Shown: positions 1-12,200 of the stretch, piece by piece
Layout: each line of letters opens with the position of its first letter
How positions within the stretch are numbered: the first letter of the stretch is position 1
NCBI GenBank assembly: GCA_031213475.1
Contig: JARUPZ010000011.1
Coordinates: forward strand, 3,746,001-3,810,000
Length of the DNA stretch: 64,000 nt
Source: Nereocystis luetkeana
Taxonomy: Eukaryota; Sar; Phaeophyceae; Laminariales; Laminariaceae
Direction of reading: 5' to 3'
Program-made: the position numbers and the translations under genes
The notes under the pieces: generated by a model
What the model was told of the DNA's origin: nothing
Database searches by the model: none
Seen by the model: the letters and a program-made list of their open reading frames with translations, nothing else

Positions 1-59
1 AGATGCAGATCATACATGCGACTAGTAAATATTTCGACAACAATTTCCAGCAATCGGAG

Positions 60-155
60 AAGGGATCGAAGATGATTCCAATCGAGGGAGAGGGAAAAGG
101 GGCGGGCGAGGGGGGAGGAACGCTCCGGGGGAGAAGGAGGGGAGGCGCGCGCTAA
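60..155. repeat. Purine-rich G tract at the left end of locus copy A
   Basis: Run of GA- and G-rich sequence with several G4-G6 blocks. It corresponds to the stronger G17 purine tract at 24,227-24,300, which holds the same place relative to the following duplicated sequence. It marks the far-left edge of locus copy A that is visible here. Bases 156-300 show nothing identifiable. Confidence 0.5.
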
Positions 156-299
156 ACTGTGAAGAAATACCGGCCTGGACAAACTACATTTACGTTAACA
201 ACTTTTTAACAGGCGAGATAATCGACGGTGGATGCCAAAAACTAAGGATATACAGGTACTAGCGGCAGAGCAAAATTACTAGGAATATTACCCTCTCAA

Positions 300-860
300 T
301 GCTCAAGCGAGGGTGGTGGCTCCCCCCTCACTACTACTGCAGTAGATACCTGGTAGAAGGGAGAGGGGACTGACAGTGGGGCGGCGGATACAATCTTAAT
401 TTTAGCTTGTTCCCAACCACTTCGGCGACACCAGTGCACCCAGTATACATTGTTCGCAGGAAGTCATACGTACCTTCAATACTGCTTGCTGGTCTATGCC
501 GTTTTCTATCGGTGTTCGAGGGTGTGCTATCACGTCCCATCCACGGCATTTTTCGTCGATGACTTATATAGAACCATCGACAATACGCGACGCGCGGTCT
601 CGACAAGTGAATCTTTGATATGGGCTGGGTTCTGCCCTTGGCTCTCCTTATGATTCGCCTGCGCCCTTCACATTACCCTGATGTAGTCATAGAGTCAGAA
701 GAATATAATCCACTCGACCACCACGCGCGCAACAGCAATCACTCACTCATCTGCAGCACTACTGCAGCGACCGTGCGGGGACAAAGGAAACAACGGGTCT
801 TTTTGCCATCCGATGCGTATTCATACCCGCTTCGACCCGTTCGCCGCGCACTCTACCACC
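300..860. other. Non-coding part of locus copy A (pairs with 24,500-25,050)
   Basis: No gene seen. Sequence around 420-620, including a stretch reading TTTTCTATCGGTGTT, recurs in the same order at about 24,540-24,795. Short open frames here are not preserved between the two copies, so the conservation reflects duplication, not coding. Confidence 0.5.
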
Positions 861-2605
861 AGTGTTCATGTGTTTGCCTTTGAAGGTGCAATCGTTAACA
901 CCGCCGCCACCCGTCGTTGAACGGCACGGCCACACCACTTACACGTACTGCCTACCAGGTATGACAATCACCAGATACACCCCAACAGGCGATCTCCCTT
1001 CGGGACGAAGAAACCGATGTAGTGCAGATATTCAACACCACCACCCACACTCCACTGCCTCCACACTCCTGCCTCCTAGCACGTTGGTTCCCGTTGTCAG
1101 GCGGTCATCGATGCAAGCTGATTCGTATAACCAGAAATGCCACACTTGGCGACCCCGCTTATATTGAGGGGGCCGATAAATGTGCCAAACGCCGCTCCCG
1201 CGTCCCATTCTCCAGCATCCAATGTCTTGCTGGCCTTAGCTCATCGGGCCTCGTAGTTAGGCGCTCATCGAAGCAAGTTGCTTCACATCACCAGACATTC
1301 CACAGCTGGCGACCCCACTGATATCGAGGGAACCATATACCGAATGCCACCCCCACGCTTCGCCGCGACATTGACCGTGACCAAACCGATCCCTCGCTCA
1401 GGCGATTAAGGATACGAACAACATGTTCGTCACCACACGTACTCCAACAAGCGCGAACGATCACAGCCGGTTATTTGTTACGAACCTCTATCTAACGCCG
1501 TCGACAAAACACGCTGCACTGTCCTATTGGCCTCGGCCGAGTGTGTTACGTAGTCAGACCGATTACACATTCGACGGTATATACGTCACCAGATAGATCA
1601 CAGCAATCGTTCCGGACAGAACGAAGGGGCTGGACATCGGTGCAAGCATTCAGCGCCGCGTCCGCACTCCACCACTCCGTTGACCTTACCCAATTAGGTA
1701 CCGCATTCAGGCGCTTCACGAAACGAAGGGGGGTGTACCATACCAGATGCACCACATCAAACAGTCACACTCAAACGTGGAGGGGCCGGTACAGCAGGGC
1801 AGGTGTTGAACGCCGCAACCACAACCCGCCTCCATTTTTACCTTTTTTTAGCTATGCCGGGTCCCGAAATCCGACCGCTTACCACCACGAGGGTGTGTAC
1901 GTCACCTATTAACAACATACCACGGCAAGCGACCCCGGCCAAATAAAGGGGCTGATGCAAGAATTAAACGACGCCCTCACACTCCCCTACTCCGTTGGCT
2001 TTATCCGTCTGATTCTCGCCTTCAGGCGCTGAACGATACCAAGGAGTGTACCATACTTGTACTACTGTAGATGTACCAACAACTAACGGTCAGCATTAAC
2101 ATACGGGTACGAGGGGATGCATGCCACCAAAATTGCCACAGAATACGTGCCCCCGGTCGAAATACACAGATCCATACGAGGGGAGGGGCGTCGCCGGTTG
2201 CAACCACAATCACAACACGCGACCCCGGTCAACATAAACACAGACTGATACGAGGAGATACACGTCGTCAGGTATATCACAACACACGGCTCCGTTCAAA
2301 ATAGGCAGACTGGTGCGAGGGAATCGACGTGACCAGATGTACAACAGCCAAGACAAAGCACTTTGATAAAAAAGGGGATATAGACGTAGACATATGTAAA
2401 ACAGCACCCGACTCCGGTCAAAATAAACGGCTGGTACGAGGGGATGGACGTCACCAGGATAAATGCATCCCAACGACAGGACGTGATCCCTGTCAATATA
2501 AAGATACTGATACACGGGATGCACGTCACTAGATGCACCCCAACAAGCTACTCTGGTCGACGTAAACAGACTGATACAGGCAGGTATGAAGCGCCGCCTG
2601 CACAT
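860..2605. repeat. Degenerate tandem repeat region, copy A
   Basis: Diverged units built around GACCCCGGTCAA, CGAGGGGATG and CACCAGATG. From about 2,050 the period is roughly 62-66 bp. Between 1,090 and 1,320 a longer related unit recurs after about 156 bp (GGCGGTCATCGATGCAAG against GGCGCTCATCGAAGCAAG). The same family lies at 25,000-26,500 in copy B. The frames through it break in every unit, so it is treated as minisatellite, not coding sequence. Confidence 0.7.
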
Positions 2606-2639
2606 TTTAATGTTCCTTTGACTTTGTCCAAGAAAATCC

Positions 2640-3920
2640 CGTAGAGAGGCGCTTACCGGTGCGAGGGATGATGGACACAGATAAAGGTCCAGCCTGCTCT
2701 ATGCTCACGCTTCTCTCACGCTCTCTCGTTAACGTCAGCGGCGAAACTCGCATGTGATCGGCAAATCCCACCTAGACGTTATACCGCGTTTATATGCATG
2801 GCAGCCAAGACATCCTCTACTGGCGCAAGCACAAAGCGTCTGAATCCTTGATACTTGTCCGATTGTCGTCGCCGGGGCATGCACAGGAAATGGTTGCCAC
2901 TCATTTCGCCGCTGCGGTATCTGCACGTATTTCTGGCCACTCTGTCCCATCAGTATCAATACTCTCGTTACACCTTTTGTACTGACCCAGATTCCATCTA
3001 CTGCCTAACTACTCGCTATCATACCTATTGTTTTTGTTCGTATTGTGTGGGTGTGGTTATACTGTCTGTTCACGTCACCACGTCACTTTTGAATCATATA
3101 AACCAACAATGCTCACACACGCCACGGCTTTAACTTTTACTCCCCCTATTCTAAATTTTTTTGGTGTCACTGCCACAAAGGAGCAATGTTCGAGACAGTG
3201 GTGTCGTTCCTCGCCTTCGCACCACCTCAACAATGCCTGCCCCAAAAGGCGAGCTGCAACCATAGGCCAAGCTTGCACGTGCAGCATTCCTCCACCCTGC
3301 CGCCAGCTACAACGTGATAGCCTACCGGGGATCGTTCGCAACGAAGCAAAACACACAACCTTGAACGTGCATGGCCTGATCGTTCCACTGCGCTCGAAGC
3401 AAAAACGCCAAACACCTCTAGGCCTTCTCTGTTCCCACAGGCCAAACCACCAGATATGACGAACCCCAACAGCAACAACAAAAATAGGGGCCGGCAGCTC
3501 TCTACTACTGTGGGACAGTCGTAAGCGAAAACAAACCCTCACGCGTTTTTTTTACAGGCGGCACGTTATCTTCTCCCCTGATGATACGACGCCGCCCCCA
3601 GGCATCTATATCATAGCGTCTGCACGATGGTGCAATATTGTTGGACGATAGTCTTGCGCGAAAGGCAAGACAACGGTTGTTCAACCCTTCCTCTCTCCTT
3701 GCAAAAAGACGGTGGTACAATCCATCTCATCCCTTACCGAAGACTCCAAATTATGCAGGGGGCACATCTCCCAGAAGCCTACTCTCTCGACACAAAAACC
3801 AAACTTGGGTGCGATAGAGAGAAATGAACAGAGATAATGAGATGATTCATATCCATAGTAGACCGAACGTGTTTATTCCACTCGTTATTATCTCTCCCTC
3901 AAACGCTCAGTTTCATTGAT
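2640..3920. other. Non-coding 3' flank of gene A
   Basis: Downstream of the gene A stop codon. It aligns in patches with 26,500-27,560 downstream of gene B, for example CATGGCAGCCAAGACAT at 2,797 and 26,506 and ACACCTCTAGGCCTTCT at 3,412 and 27,091. The best minus-strand open frame (3,075-3,542) is not kept in copy B, so I do not call a gene. Confidence 0.45.
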
Positions 3921-4133
3921 TCAAGAGACCACCGGCGGAAGGTCGGTGAAATGCACCCCCCAGACAGTAGCGCCATTCAATCGAACCTCGAAACCGTCGG
4001 AGACCATGTGCATCTCGTAGTTACCCTTCGGTCTCTTGCGGCCCTTGACCAGGTCCCAGAACTTCCTCCTCCGTGTCCGGCCTTTGTTGGGCTCAGTCTT
4101 GTGCAGGACTCTCTTCCCGTCGATCGTCACCTC
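3921..4133 (-). CDS. Gene A terminal exon, unknown secreted/surface protein
   Basis: Last coding exon: 71 codons including the TGA stop, entered in phase 0 after a TGTAG acceptor. It is basic at first (KGRTRRRKFWDLVKGRKRPKG) and ends in a short hydrophobic and polar run finishing DLPPVVS. The gene B exon at 27,567-27,779 has exactly the same length and most residues in common (MHxVSDGFEVRL, WGVH, DLPPV), which shows selection on the reading frame. The upstream partner is the 591 bp exon at 4,543-5,133 across a ~0.4 kb intron. No domain is recognised. The basic segment could be a processing site or a polyanion-binding patch, but that is speculation. Confidence 0.78.
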   Translation of the reverse strand, partial: EVTIDGKRVLHKTEPNKGRTRRRKFWDLVKGRKRPKGNYEMHMVSDGFEVRLNGATVWGVHFTDLPPVVS

Positions 4134-4542
4134 CTACAGCGTGCAGACCAAGACACGTATACCAAAGCGGAAAGTTCCAGTGAACACTAAGCAAGGGGCC
4201 TAACTTTTAAACACGTTGTCTATGTATCGGAGACAATAACAAAACTGATCTGACACATTACCTTTCGCTGTGTCGTGCCTTCGTAGACAACTGAAAGGAG
4301 AAACTTTGGGGGCGGGAGAGAGGGAGGGCTAGCGGCGTAGTCTCTCAGCTTTAGAAATCTTACGCTGATAAAATACACCGACCGCAGCGTGTATAGGATC
4401 TTGCAAGAACATTGTTGAGGTTTCATTTTGGGCAGAACGCACTTAGCGAGCGCTCGAGAAGAAAAACGCTGATCGAGGGATTCAAGACCGTCGCGCTTGG
4501 AAATTGCTGCTGGTCACTTAAACGGCCTCCACACTCACTCAC

Positions 4543-5133
4543 CACACCCCCCTCGTCTGTAACCGTCAGGATCGTCCTGCCTCCCGCGTCGCTGCCGGCA
4601 CACCCGGGAACCTTCAAGCTGTCTTTTTGACAGGGGAGATCCGCATCCACCGCTTTCCCTCCCCTCGTCAGCCGCTTTTTGAGCGCGCGGTTGGCTTTGC
4701 CAAAATCTGCCGCAATCAGTGTCACTAGCGGCTGCTCCACAGGGTCACCGTCGGCCTCCACATAAGCAGCAGCTTGGTTCTTGAAGAGAAGAGAGCCGTC
4801 AACGCCAAGAGTGAGCATAGCGCCGTCCTCGCCGAACATGGAAGACGGCCAGTGGAGCTCCTCGCCGGCGAGGAGGTGCATGGGACCTTTCTTCAGGCGC
4901 TCCCCAAAAGACTCGCGGGATGTCAGGAGAGGAGCGAACATGGAGTTCGACGGGGGTACGTGCGTTGCGTGGTTCTGGTGGCGGGGGCGTTGAGCCCACC
5001 TCGAGTCGCGGTCGATGGGGTCGGGAGCTTCGACGGCCTTGGCCACCGTCAAAGTGTTTTCCGTGAAGTGCAGGTCTCCGTCCGCCTCGACCGATCCGCC
5101 TGTGCTCACCCGCATGATGGAGTGCGCGTCCTC
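4543..5133 (-). CDS. Gene A large internal exon (197 codons)
   Basis: Acceptor CGTCAG at the 5' side and donor GTGAGT at the 3' side bound 591 bp, 197 codons, phase 0 at both ends. It begins EDAHSIMRVS and ends TVTDEGGV. Visible pieces are a beta-strand-like start (GDLHFTENTLTVAKAV), a middle with SRESFGERLKKGPMHLL and ELHWPSSMF, a second strand-like part (AMLTLGVDGSLLFKNQ), and a basic Lys/Arg region (KANRALKKRLTRGGK). The counterpart in gene B (28,218-28,835) is also an exact multiple of three, uses the same splice positions, and is roughly 70% identical by eye. I recognise no named family. The repeated strand-turn-strand rhythm could suit an extracellular beta-solenoid, which is inference only. 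Confidence 0.8.
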
Positions 5134-5937
5134 CTGACGAGCAGGTTGTTAGAGGGGGCGAGGAAGGGGCGAGGAAAAGCGCGGGGAAAAAGTGTTCATG
5201 TGACCAGAGATTAACGCTGTCATCGTCCTTTAGCGCACGGTGATCGACGCTTGCGACGGGCGTTTCGGCAACATGAACTGGATGCAGACACACACCGAAA
5301 GCTACCAGGGTATTCACTACAGCCGGCGATGACCACTTTCCGATCATCCTAACTTTCGCGGTTGGACATACTTCGAGAGCGTTGATCCCTGATCTCAAGC
5401 TGTCTTGCCTAAAGTCAGCAACAATCCGCACGCCAATGATTTGGTTTTTTCAGCCAACAGAAAAAAGCTAGTGTTTAACTCCGGCCTATCTTTCGCGGTC
5501 AACCAACGGACGGGTTGGTGTCTATGTACGACTGCCGTGTTGCTGGAAAGTATTTGTGTTTCTGAGGGAGGAAGCAGTTCGAACCATGGACCGGGTGCAG
5601 CTTAGACCGAAACGCCAACACAAAACTGTGTATCAGGTGTATGGGGTACCATCAAAATGTATCGCGCAGGGGAGGGGGGAGAAGGGCCAGGTAGATGGCC
5701 CCGGTCCGAGCTACGACTAGAAGGGGGGGAGAGAGGAAAAAAGCGAGAATATAGGGAAGGGGAGGAGAAATAAATACGTAGAACGATCGATCAAACATAA
5801 AGCATAGTTCGTACAAAGACAGGACGCAGACTGTGACGCTAGCGCCCTTCTTGGTGTAGCAGCACACCTACTTCGAATGACTAGACATATATTCATACTA
5901 CGTAACAGACATGAACGCTGGCGACCTATTGTAGACT

Positions 5938-6055
5938 ATTCACGGGGGATCATGTTAAACAGGACCTACGGTACTGAAAAAAAAAACTGTATGTTTCACT
6001 ATTTTTACGAACAAAATTTGGTCCTATTTACTATGCCCCCCCGCAATAGATTCAG
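5938..6055. mobile_element. MITE-1 copy in gene A intron
   Basis: Terminal inverted repeats: a left arm with CACGGGGGATCATG and AACAGGACC faces a right arm with GGTCCTATTTACTATG followed by a C-run. It belongs to the same ~105-120 bp family as the copies at 12,582, 36,552 and 53,986. Gene B lacks it at the corresponding place, so it inserted after the locus duplicated. This is the most diverged of the four copies. Confidence 0.7.
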
Positions 6056-7899
6056 CACTCAGGCAGGGACGCCAGCTACGATAGAGGAATAAACAAGTGC
6101 ACTTTTTTGGAAAGCCGTTTCTGACTGCCGGGGCTCCTTGGGGAGGCGTGCTACAATAGAGGTTCGCCACAAAAATTCTGAAGCTCCTCACTTAAAGAGC
6201 TCCATACCTCACCCGAACACTGACTTCAGCCCAAATCAAATCTTATCTGGATGAACAATCCCATTACCCCAGTACAAAAAAATGCCAATTTCCGAAACAA
6301 CGTTAGGCATTCCGACGATACTGGGTGAAGGACCCCCGTCATTCAGAAACAAATTTAACTGAAATGTGCTACGTCTATCGTAGAACCCATCTAGGGGCAC
6401 CGAGGATTACCCCAACATTGTTGGAATGCCGTTCATGTTTTACGACATCGTTAGCTGCATACCTAGGCAATCGGATTGTCCATCTACGTTTTATGTTTCG
6501 TCGGTATTTAGGTGAGGTACAGGGCTCTCTCTTCGAGTTAGGAGCCCCAGAAAAACGTTGGAGTTAGAGCCAGCCCTACCGCAGCACACTAAAAAGGGTA
6601 TGTTCTAAACTAACACCAATATATATAACGCCGACGAGATTTCTTATCTCCCTGTAAATCTCAGCCTTCCTCACCTGGTTCTCGTCTTCCTGCATACTAT
6701 TATGATTAGCCGTTTTTGCCCTGACTGATAATAGTACGCCATACCATCTTGCTTTCGTGTAGTACACTACCAGTGACGCGGAAACCTAAAAAATATCACA
6801 GACTGACCAAACGCATGCGCCATTTCGACGATTAGAACAGGTTTGCTGGTAACGCCCGTGTTTTCGGTCAACCGGTTAGAAAAGACCGAAAACAAAACTT
6901 ACAACCTTTCTTTTTGTTTCTCAAGTACCCCCTTTTTATTCGCTTTTCGAACTCGCTTTTACCTGGCCCACCACTACTCGTTGGCCACTATTTTTATTGC
7001 CGTTGTAGCCATTCATTCGAGGGAGCTGCACATCGACAGTGAATCTATGCCCCAGTTGACCTCCACACACATTTATTTCCGAAGTCTGTTTGCCCCCCTT
7101 ATAAATATGCTGCTATTTTTGAGCTGAAAATTAAAGCTGCAAAATATCGCCCCCTACAATAAACAATGCCTGGTACAAAGAAGCTTTCCCTTCCACCCCC
7201 CTTTTTTACAAGATGGTACTACTGTATACAGTCAGATCTCGACATATATATCGGTGTAGTGCTGTATCCATTCGTGGAGTTTTTTTTTTTTTCTTGACAA
7301 TAAGGGCTCGTATTTCATACCAGTTACAGTACCCACATGCTGCGCGATAATAATATTGTGGTCACCGTCCTTATTATCCCTTTTAACACTGTACTACCAC
7401 CGTCCTTATCCCTTACCTGGTATTATATTATAGCACTGTACTGCTGTGCACAATCATGTGTTTCAATATGGTTTTGTTCCCAAGACGGGAGTGCATTCCT
7501 AATGGGGTTGGCAACAACATCGCATCAACCTGGCAGTCATAATGCGATCAGGTCGGGAAACTTTGGGTCCCTTTCGTCCTGCCGACGAGGTGTCCAGCAC
7601 CCAAGAGCGCATCTACATCGGGACGTAGATGCGCGGGGGTGTTTCGGTGGAAGACGTGCAGGTGGTCCCGGTGTGGTGGGGCTTAAGTGGTTGTCGAGCG
7701 CTGCTCGAAGCGCATCCAGCTGTCCCGCCCAAGAAGGATATGGTGCTGCATAGTGCTCGGAGGGACAATACACGCCCACACGGCTAGGGCAGGCGTGGTT
7801 GGACAAGTCTGAAGATGGCCCAAGAAATACGTACTTTGTACAGTAGTAGCAGCAAGATGAGAGCCAAAACGTGGCGGAAAATTGACGAAATAACGTATT

Positions 7900-8225
7900 T
7901 TCTACTGAGCTATAGTGGCAAAAGACCGATCGATTACCCAGCCCAGGGTAATCTTTAGAACTCTCCCCCCTCTCTAAACGGCGGGATATCTGGGGCGTCG
8001 GTACCGTGTACGGCCGCACGCTGGACTACCCGTTTCGTTTCAATACCAGGGATATATGCTTTTAGGGACGCACGCGCAAGCGTTTCTATAAAAGAAACGT
8101 TCGAAATTAGCTCCGAACCCGTGTCCTAGACGACGTCGTCAGTTGTGAAGGTATTACCTACCGAGCTACCAGCATAGTAGTAAAATATCGATCGATTGCC
8201 CAGCCCAGGGTACTCCTGTCGTATA
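7900..8225 (-). mobile_element. tRNA-derived SINE-like repeat, copy A
   Basis: On the minus strand a leader (ACCCTGGGCTGGGCAATCG, then ATCGATATTTTAC) is followed by TAGCTCGGTAGG, a good Pol III A box, and about 35 bases later by GGGTTCGGAGC, an imperfect B box. The tail carries TATAGAAACGCTTGCGCG. A second leader lies at 7,915-7,965. The same arrangement with better boxes is at 33,606-33,775, and a truncated head lies at 31,965-32,000. Confidence 0.6.
7966..7971. other. Empty C-run site matching a short-element insertion in copy B
   Basis: Copy A reads GTAATCTTTAG, then an uninterrupted C-run, then GGCGGGATATC. In copy B the same flanks, GTAATCCTTAT and AGCGGGATCTT, are separated by the ~548 bp short element at 32,138-32,685. 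This is the pre-insertion state of that site. Confidence 0.65.
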
Positions 8226-8532
8226 ACACTTTTGTGTCCCTTCCCAGGTTTGCCAAATGCCCAGGTAGGTGCTTGTTGTAACTCAAGTGTATTGATTGCC
8301 TAGAGATATAATAAGAAGAACAGCTTCAGTCCTTTTAGAGTACGACGAAAGAAGAGTAAAACGGCGTAGGGCTCGTTTGGGAAACCCCCTTTTTCCCATC
8401 TAAGATACGCCTCCCGAGTACTGCAGATAGATGCAATCCCAATTCCCTGCATCCAGGTAACTACCGGCCTTTCCACTTATTCTAAGGCAATACCATGACA
8501 CAGTGGTAGGCGGGCAGAGTAGTCGTTCTTAC

Positions 8533-8619
8533 CGGCGTGCTTCCTTCAGGGACGGGAAGCGGTACCTCAGCGAAGAAGACCAGGGACCCGTGTACGGAGA
8601 AGATTTCCTGGGTGGAACC
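8533..8619 (-). CDS. Gene A 29-codon exon
   Basis: Exactly 87 bp between a GCCCGCAG acceptor and a GTAAGA donor, phase 0 on both sides. It encodes GSTQEIFSVHGSLVFFAEV and then PLPVPEGSTP. Gene B (30,452-30,538) has the same length, start and end (GSIQQIFSVHGSLTFFADD, PLPVPEGSTP), so borders and frame are conserved. It reads as one beta hairpin followed by a Pro-rich linker. Function unknown. Confidence 0.82.
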
Positions 8620-9117
8620 CTGCGGGCGCAAATAAATGTCGAAGGACAACACGCAACAGCAGTAAGTAGTAGTCTGTTTTCCATCGCGGGAAGAACACTC
8701 GTTGGATACCGACAAAAACATTACTGCCCAAGGCTAGGGTAGGACGTGTGTGATGCCAATATGTTCACTGCCGAGTTTGGGTAGCTCGAGCGAATGGCTC
8801 TGCATCTCTCCTCAAAATCGAACGTGAAATAAATGTGTTGTTGGAGCAGAGAAACAAAACATGCCACGCCGGTGCGCATCGTGAAACAAACTAAAAAACA
8901 AATAATACCAGGTACGAGGTCGCCACTCTTCCGAGAGGCTCTAAGCGCCACCGTAAAAAGAGGGCCTAAAATTGCCCCCTACCCCTCTACTGGCTGCTTG
9001 TCGTTATAAAAACGGCAGGTCAGCCGCAAGAGAGCAACAGCGGGCAGTTAGTTGTTGCGGTGATTCTAGTGGGTTTAGCCTTCTGATTGATGATGTTGCT
9101 TGACTCCCAGCGAGCAC
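8620..9117 (-). other. Gene A intron
   Basis: 498 bp intron bounded by a GTGCTC donor and a CAG acceptor. Apart from the splice ends I see no feature in it. Confidence 0.6.
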
Positions 9118-9261
9118 CTTTTCCTTCTCGAACGTTAGCAGCGGCGCTCCGAACGCCATGAGCGTGTCGCTGGGCACCTCGAACTGCACCCCCTTGATGC
9201 CTACGGGAAAATCCGCCACGAACGCCACCTCTCCGCCCATGGACTGGCTGACGCGGACTAT
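9118..9261 (-). CDS. Gene A 48-codon exon
   Basis: 144 bp, phase 0 to phase 0, acceptor CATGCACAG and donor GTGCTC. It encodes IVRVSQSMGGEVAFVADF, then GIKGVQFEVPSDTL and FGAPLLTFEKEK. The gene B exon (31,227-31,370) is the same length, with IVRVRQ, EVAFVSEY, KGVQFEVPKDT and FGAPLLNFEKEK conserved. Alternating hydrophobic residues suggest successive beta strands. With the 29-codon and 197-codon exons it forms the conserved core of the protein. No family assignment. Confidence 0.82.
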
Positions 9262-12200
9262 CTGTGCATGAACAAGCAACAGGGCTTTGGTGTGATTTTT
9301 TTGCCGCAAGCAAGGAATCATGCACCGCCGAATAGAAGGTAGCAGATACATCAAGGCCAGAGGGGTACTCGAAGACTTGAGCGCCTTTTGGTTTAGACGG
9401 TAGGGCGTTCAGGTTGGCGAGGCATTCAAGGCTTGAAATCCCATACTGTATCCCACAAAAACTAAAACAGCTGGTCAATGTTATACTAACCATGTAATAA
9501 ACAACATATTGAGGGGTTGTCACCTTGATAATAAAATAATAGTGAATCTTTGTGGAGGTTCTGTGCTTGGCGCCCAAAGCCGACCCTCCGACTTGAACCC
9601 TAACCCTACCATAGTGGTCAGTGCTTGGATGTCGTGCTTTAAGACTCTAGGTGGGCTCGGCTGGCTCGGATGCCGTGCTTGCTATTGATAGGGGGTTCGG
9701 CCGGCGCGGGATGTTGTGGCTAGGAACTACTCTATGAAGGTTGATGAAGCGGAGATATCTGATGTAATACGAGTAGGTTTAGGTTTGGCATTCTGGGAGA
9801 AGGGATCTTTAGGGGTGTTTTTAACTTGAAAATTACCTAGCGCGCCCTGCACTCCGGAATCATCGTCCGCAATTATTAATTGAGGAATTTCCTGTTCGAT
9901 GCAAACGCGGCACAGCCGCGTTTATGGCCAGTTCTGGCTCGTTTTGGCTGCGGTTCGGGGTCAGGGTTAGGGTTCGGGTTAGAGTCAGGGGTTGGGTTGG
10001 ATCTTCGCCCGTACCTTGATCCCAACAGGAACCAAAATACCTGAACAACCCACCAACCTAGAGATCCTTTTTCCCAGATCGCAATGGGACCTCTGTAATA
10101 CACCCTCAGCCCTCAGTCGAACAGAGTGCCAGAATAGCGCGACGATTCACTACTAAGATCTATGCCAATGGGAAAGCGAAGTATCAATAAAATGTTTGAA
10201 TTTCAAGGATACCCTCCAAAACATTTTAGAACACGCTTCCTATGGGCCACGTAAAAAACAAAAAGTTCCTAACTTTTGCAAAAGCCCGAAAAAAACATAT
10301 CTATCTGTAGGGCCGATGTTGGGCCAACATCGGCTTGTCAAATTGAGAAAAACTCAGGCCGATCTTTGGTTCGAAGCGGCGAGATTCCGAGTCCTCGACA
10401 GACATCGATCAACAAAACCAACGATTGTGTCATGAATTATGAACGGAGTGCGCTCGTTAGGGGCTCCGACCCACCCTAGGGTCACCGTCTTCACACCATG
10501 GTCGGTGTCATGTGGCGGGAGCTGACCAGGCGTATGATAAAAAAACGTTTGACCGCTGGGCTGCACAAAACAGAAGGCAAAACTTCTCCATCCGTCTCGA
10601 ATGGTAAAACATAGTTTTTTTTTTCAGGCTTGGGAGGATACCGTAGGGCGCCGCCGGCAAAAGCTCTCGCCCCCTAGACCATGGATCCACCTGATATCTT
10701 CGAGACCGTCATCTATATTCGTTGGCCTTTGCCAGTTATCAAGCAGGTTGGCCGCGGGCTGAGTCTATGTCGAGATCGAGCGTCGATCGTCGCACGAGCT
10801 TGTTTCTATCTAAGATTCTCCGTGTTGACAATTTGCAGCCAGAAAAAACAAATTGCGCCGCCTGCAGCCGTTGGGGGAAAAAAATAAAAAAAATCACACA
10901 TTTTTCTCTTTTTTCCCCACAGTGGCGGTACGAGGAAATTTTCGGCTGTTCTTTGAAAGCAATATATTTGAAAAAAAAACTTTTGGGCTTCACGTTTCCA
11001 TTGGCATAGGTCTAATATTAATATTTTGATTTATGTCTTTTAATACTATACAGTATGAAACCTGGGTAATGTTACAGGTAGGTACGTATAATACGATGGA
11101 AGATTGCTTCAAGAATATCACGAAATAAATGAGAAGGAAGGAGCAAGGACAGCAAATAATGGAGTAGACAAGCCGAAAGCTGGCACAGAAGGGAGTAGAC
11201 TTGGTGCATGGGGTTCCTTTTGTTTCCGAGGTTTTCTTCTTTCGGGAAAGTTAAGAGTGATCACTGTTGAAGATCATGCTGCACATTGTCGGATGGCAAG
11301 AGAAATAATAATTATAGAAGATTGATTGTGCTGTAGTTTGAATATTTCAGCCCGCAGGTAGGAGGAGAAAGACAAAATGCCGCCACTCGTGCAGCGCCCA
11401 ATGGAGACGCGGAATTATTTATTTGTGACTTAAATCAAAGAATACTCGTACGTTTCCTCAGAAGAAGCAAATAATTGACTGCATATAATATGTGCGTACG
11501 GCCCTGAGAAAGCAACAAAAACACGAAACACACGGACTACTGTTTTGGATTCATTCTCGTGACCTACAAAATAGAGTGTTCGTTTTATTAATACTATCAA
11601 TATTCATATTCAAAGGTACGAGTACCTCGTATGCAAATGCTCTACGAGTACAACAGCAGTTGCCTGAAAACATTGTGAGAACAAAATATTAATAATGTTG
11701 AATAATGAAATGAATCAAGGAATGAGAGAAGGAATGCGTTTCTTCATTTTTCAAATAGTAGACTGTTTATTACCTGGTACCAGGTACCTGGTATGTGCGT
11801 AGAGCCCTGGGAAAGTAACAAAAACGCGAAGGAAACACACCGACCATTTTACATTCAACCTCGTGAGCTACGAGTATACAACATACCTGGTATAATTCTG
11901 TCTGTTTCTTACGAGTAGTAAGTAGCGTACAGCAGCAGGTATGTGTCTGAATGCGAGAACAACGACAACATGATAACAATATAATGAAAACAACAAATAA
12001 AGTATTTCAGTCGTGACTTGTGTCAATCGTACAGCGATACACTTGAGGGTGGTCACGTACAAGGTATAGAGGTACCGGTACTGCTGTATATACTGGTGTT
12101 CTGCTCTTCTGTGGCATCCTGTGGCTCATCGGCTTCGGGTCGCTGTGGATCAGACTGGCGATGATGGTTGATGTCGCCGACGTCATCATCAGCCGTGCAA

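Larger units (their letters stand above)
5134..8532 (-). other. Long intron of gene A (3.4 kb)
   Basis: Separates the 87 bp and 591 bp exons of gene A; the matching intron in gene B is only ~1.6 kb. It contains purine-rich stretches (5,665-5,775), a MITE copy (about 5,938-6,055) and a tRNA-derived repeat (7,900-8,225). Bases 5,390-5,600 and 6,840-7,100 have recognisable counterparts near 29,330-29,550 and 29,870-30,080. No further exon could be supported, although a small one could be hidden. Confidence 0.5.

Noticed and set aside
1000-2605. CRISPR-like array because of ~65 bp spaced repeats
   Set aside because: Repeats are degenerate over the whole unit with no constant repeat/unique spacer pattern, and the genome is eukaryotic.
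3075-3542. 155-codon minus-strand frame downstream of gene A
   Set aside because: The corresponding sequence of copy B (26,760-27,290) keeps no equivalent frame.
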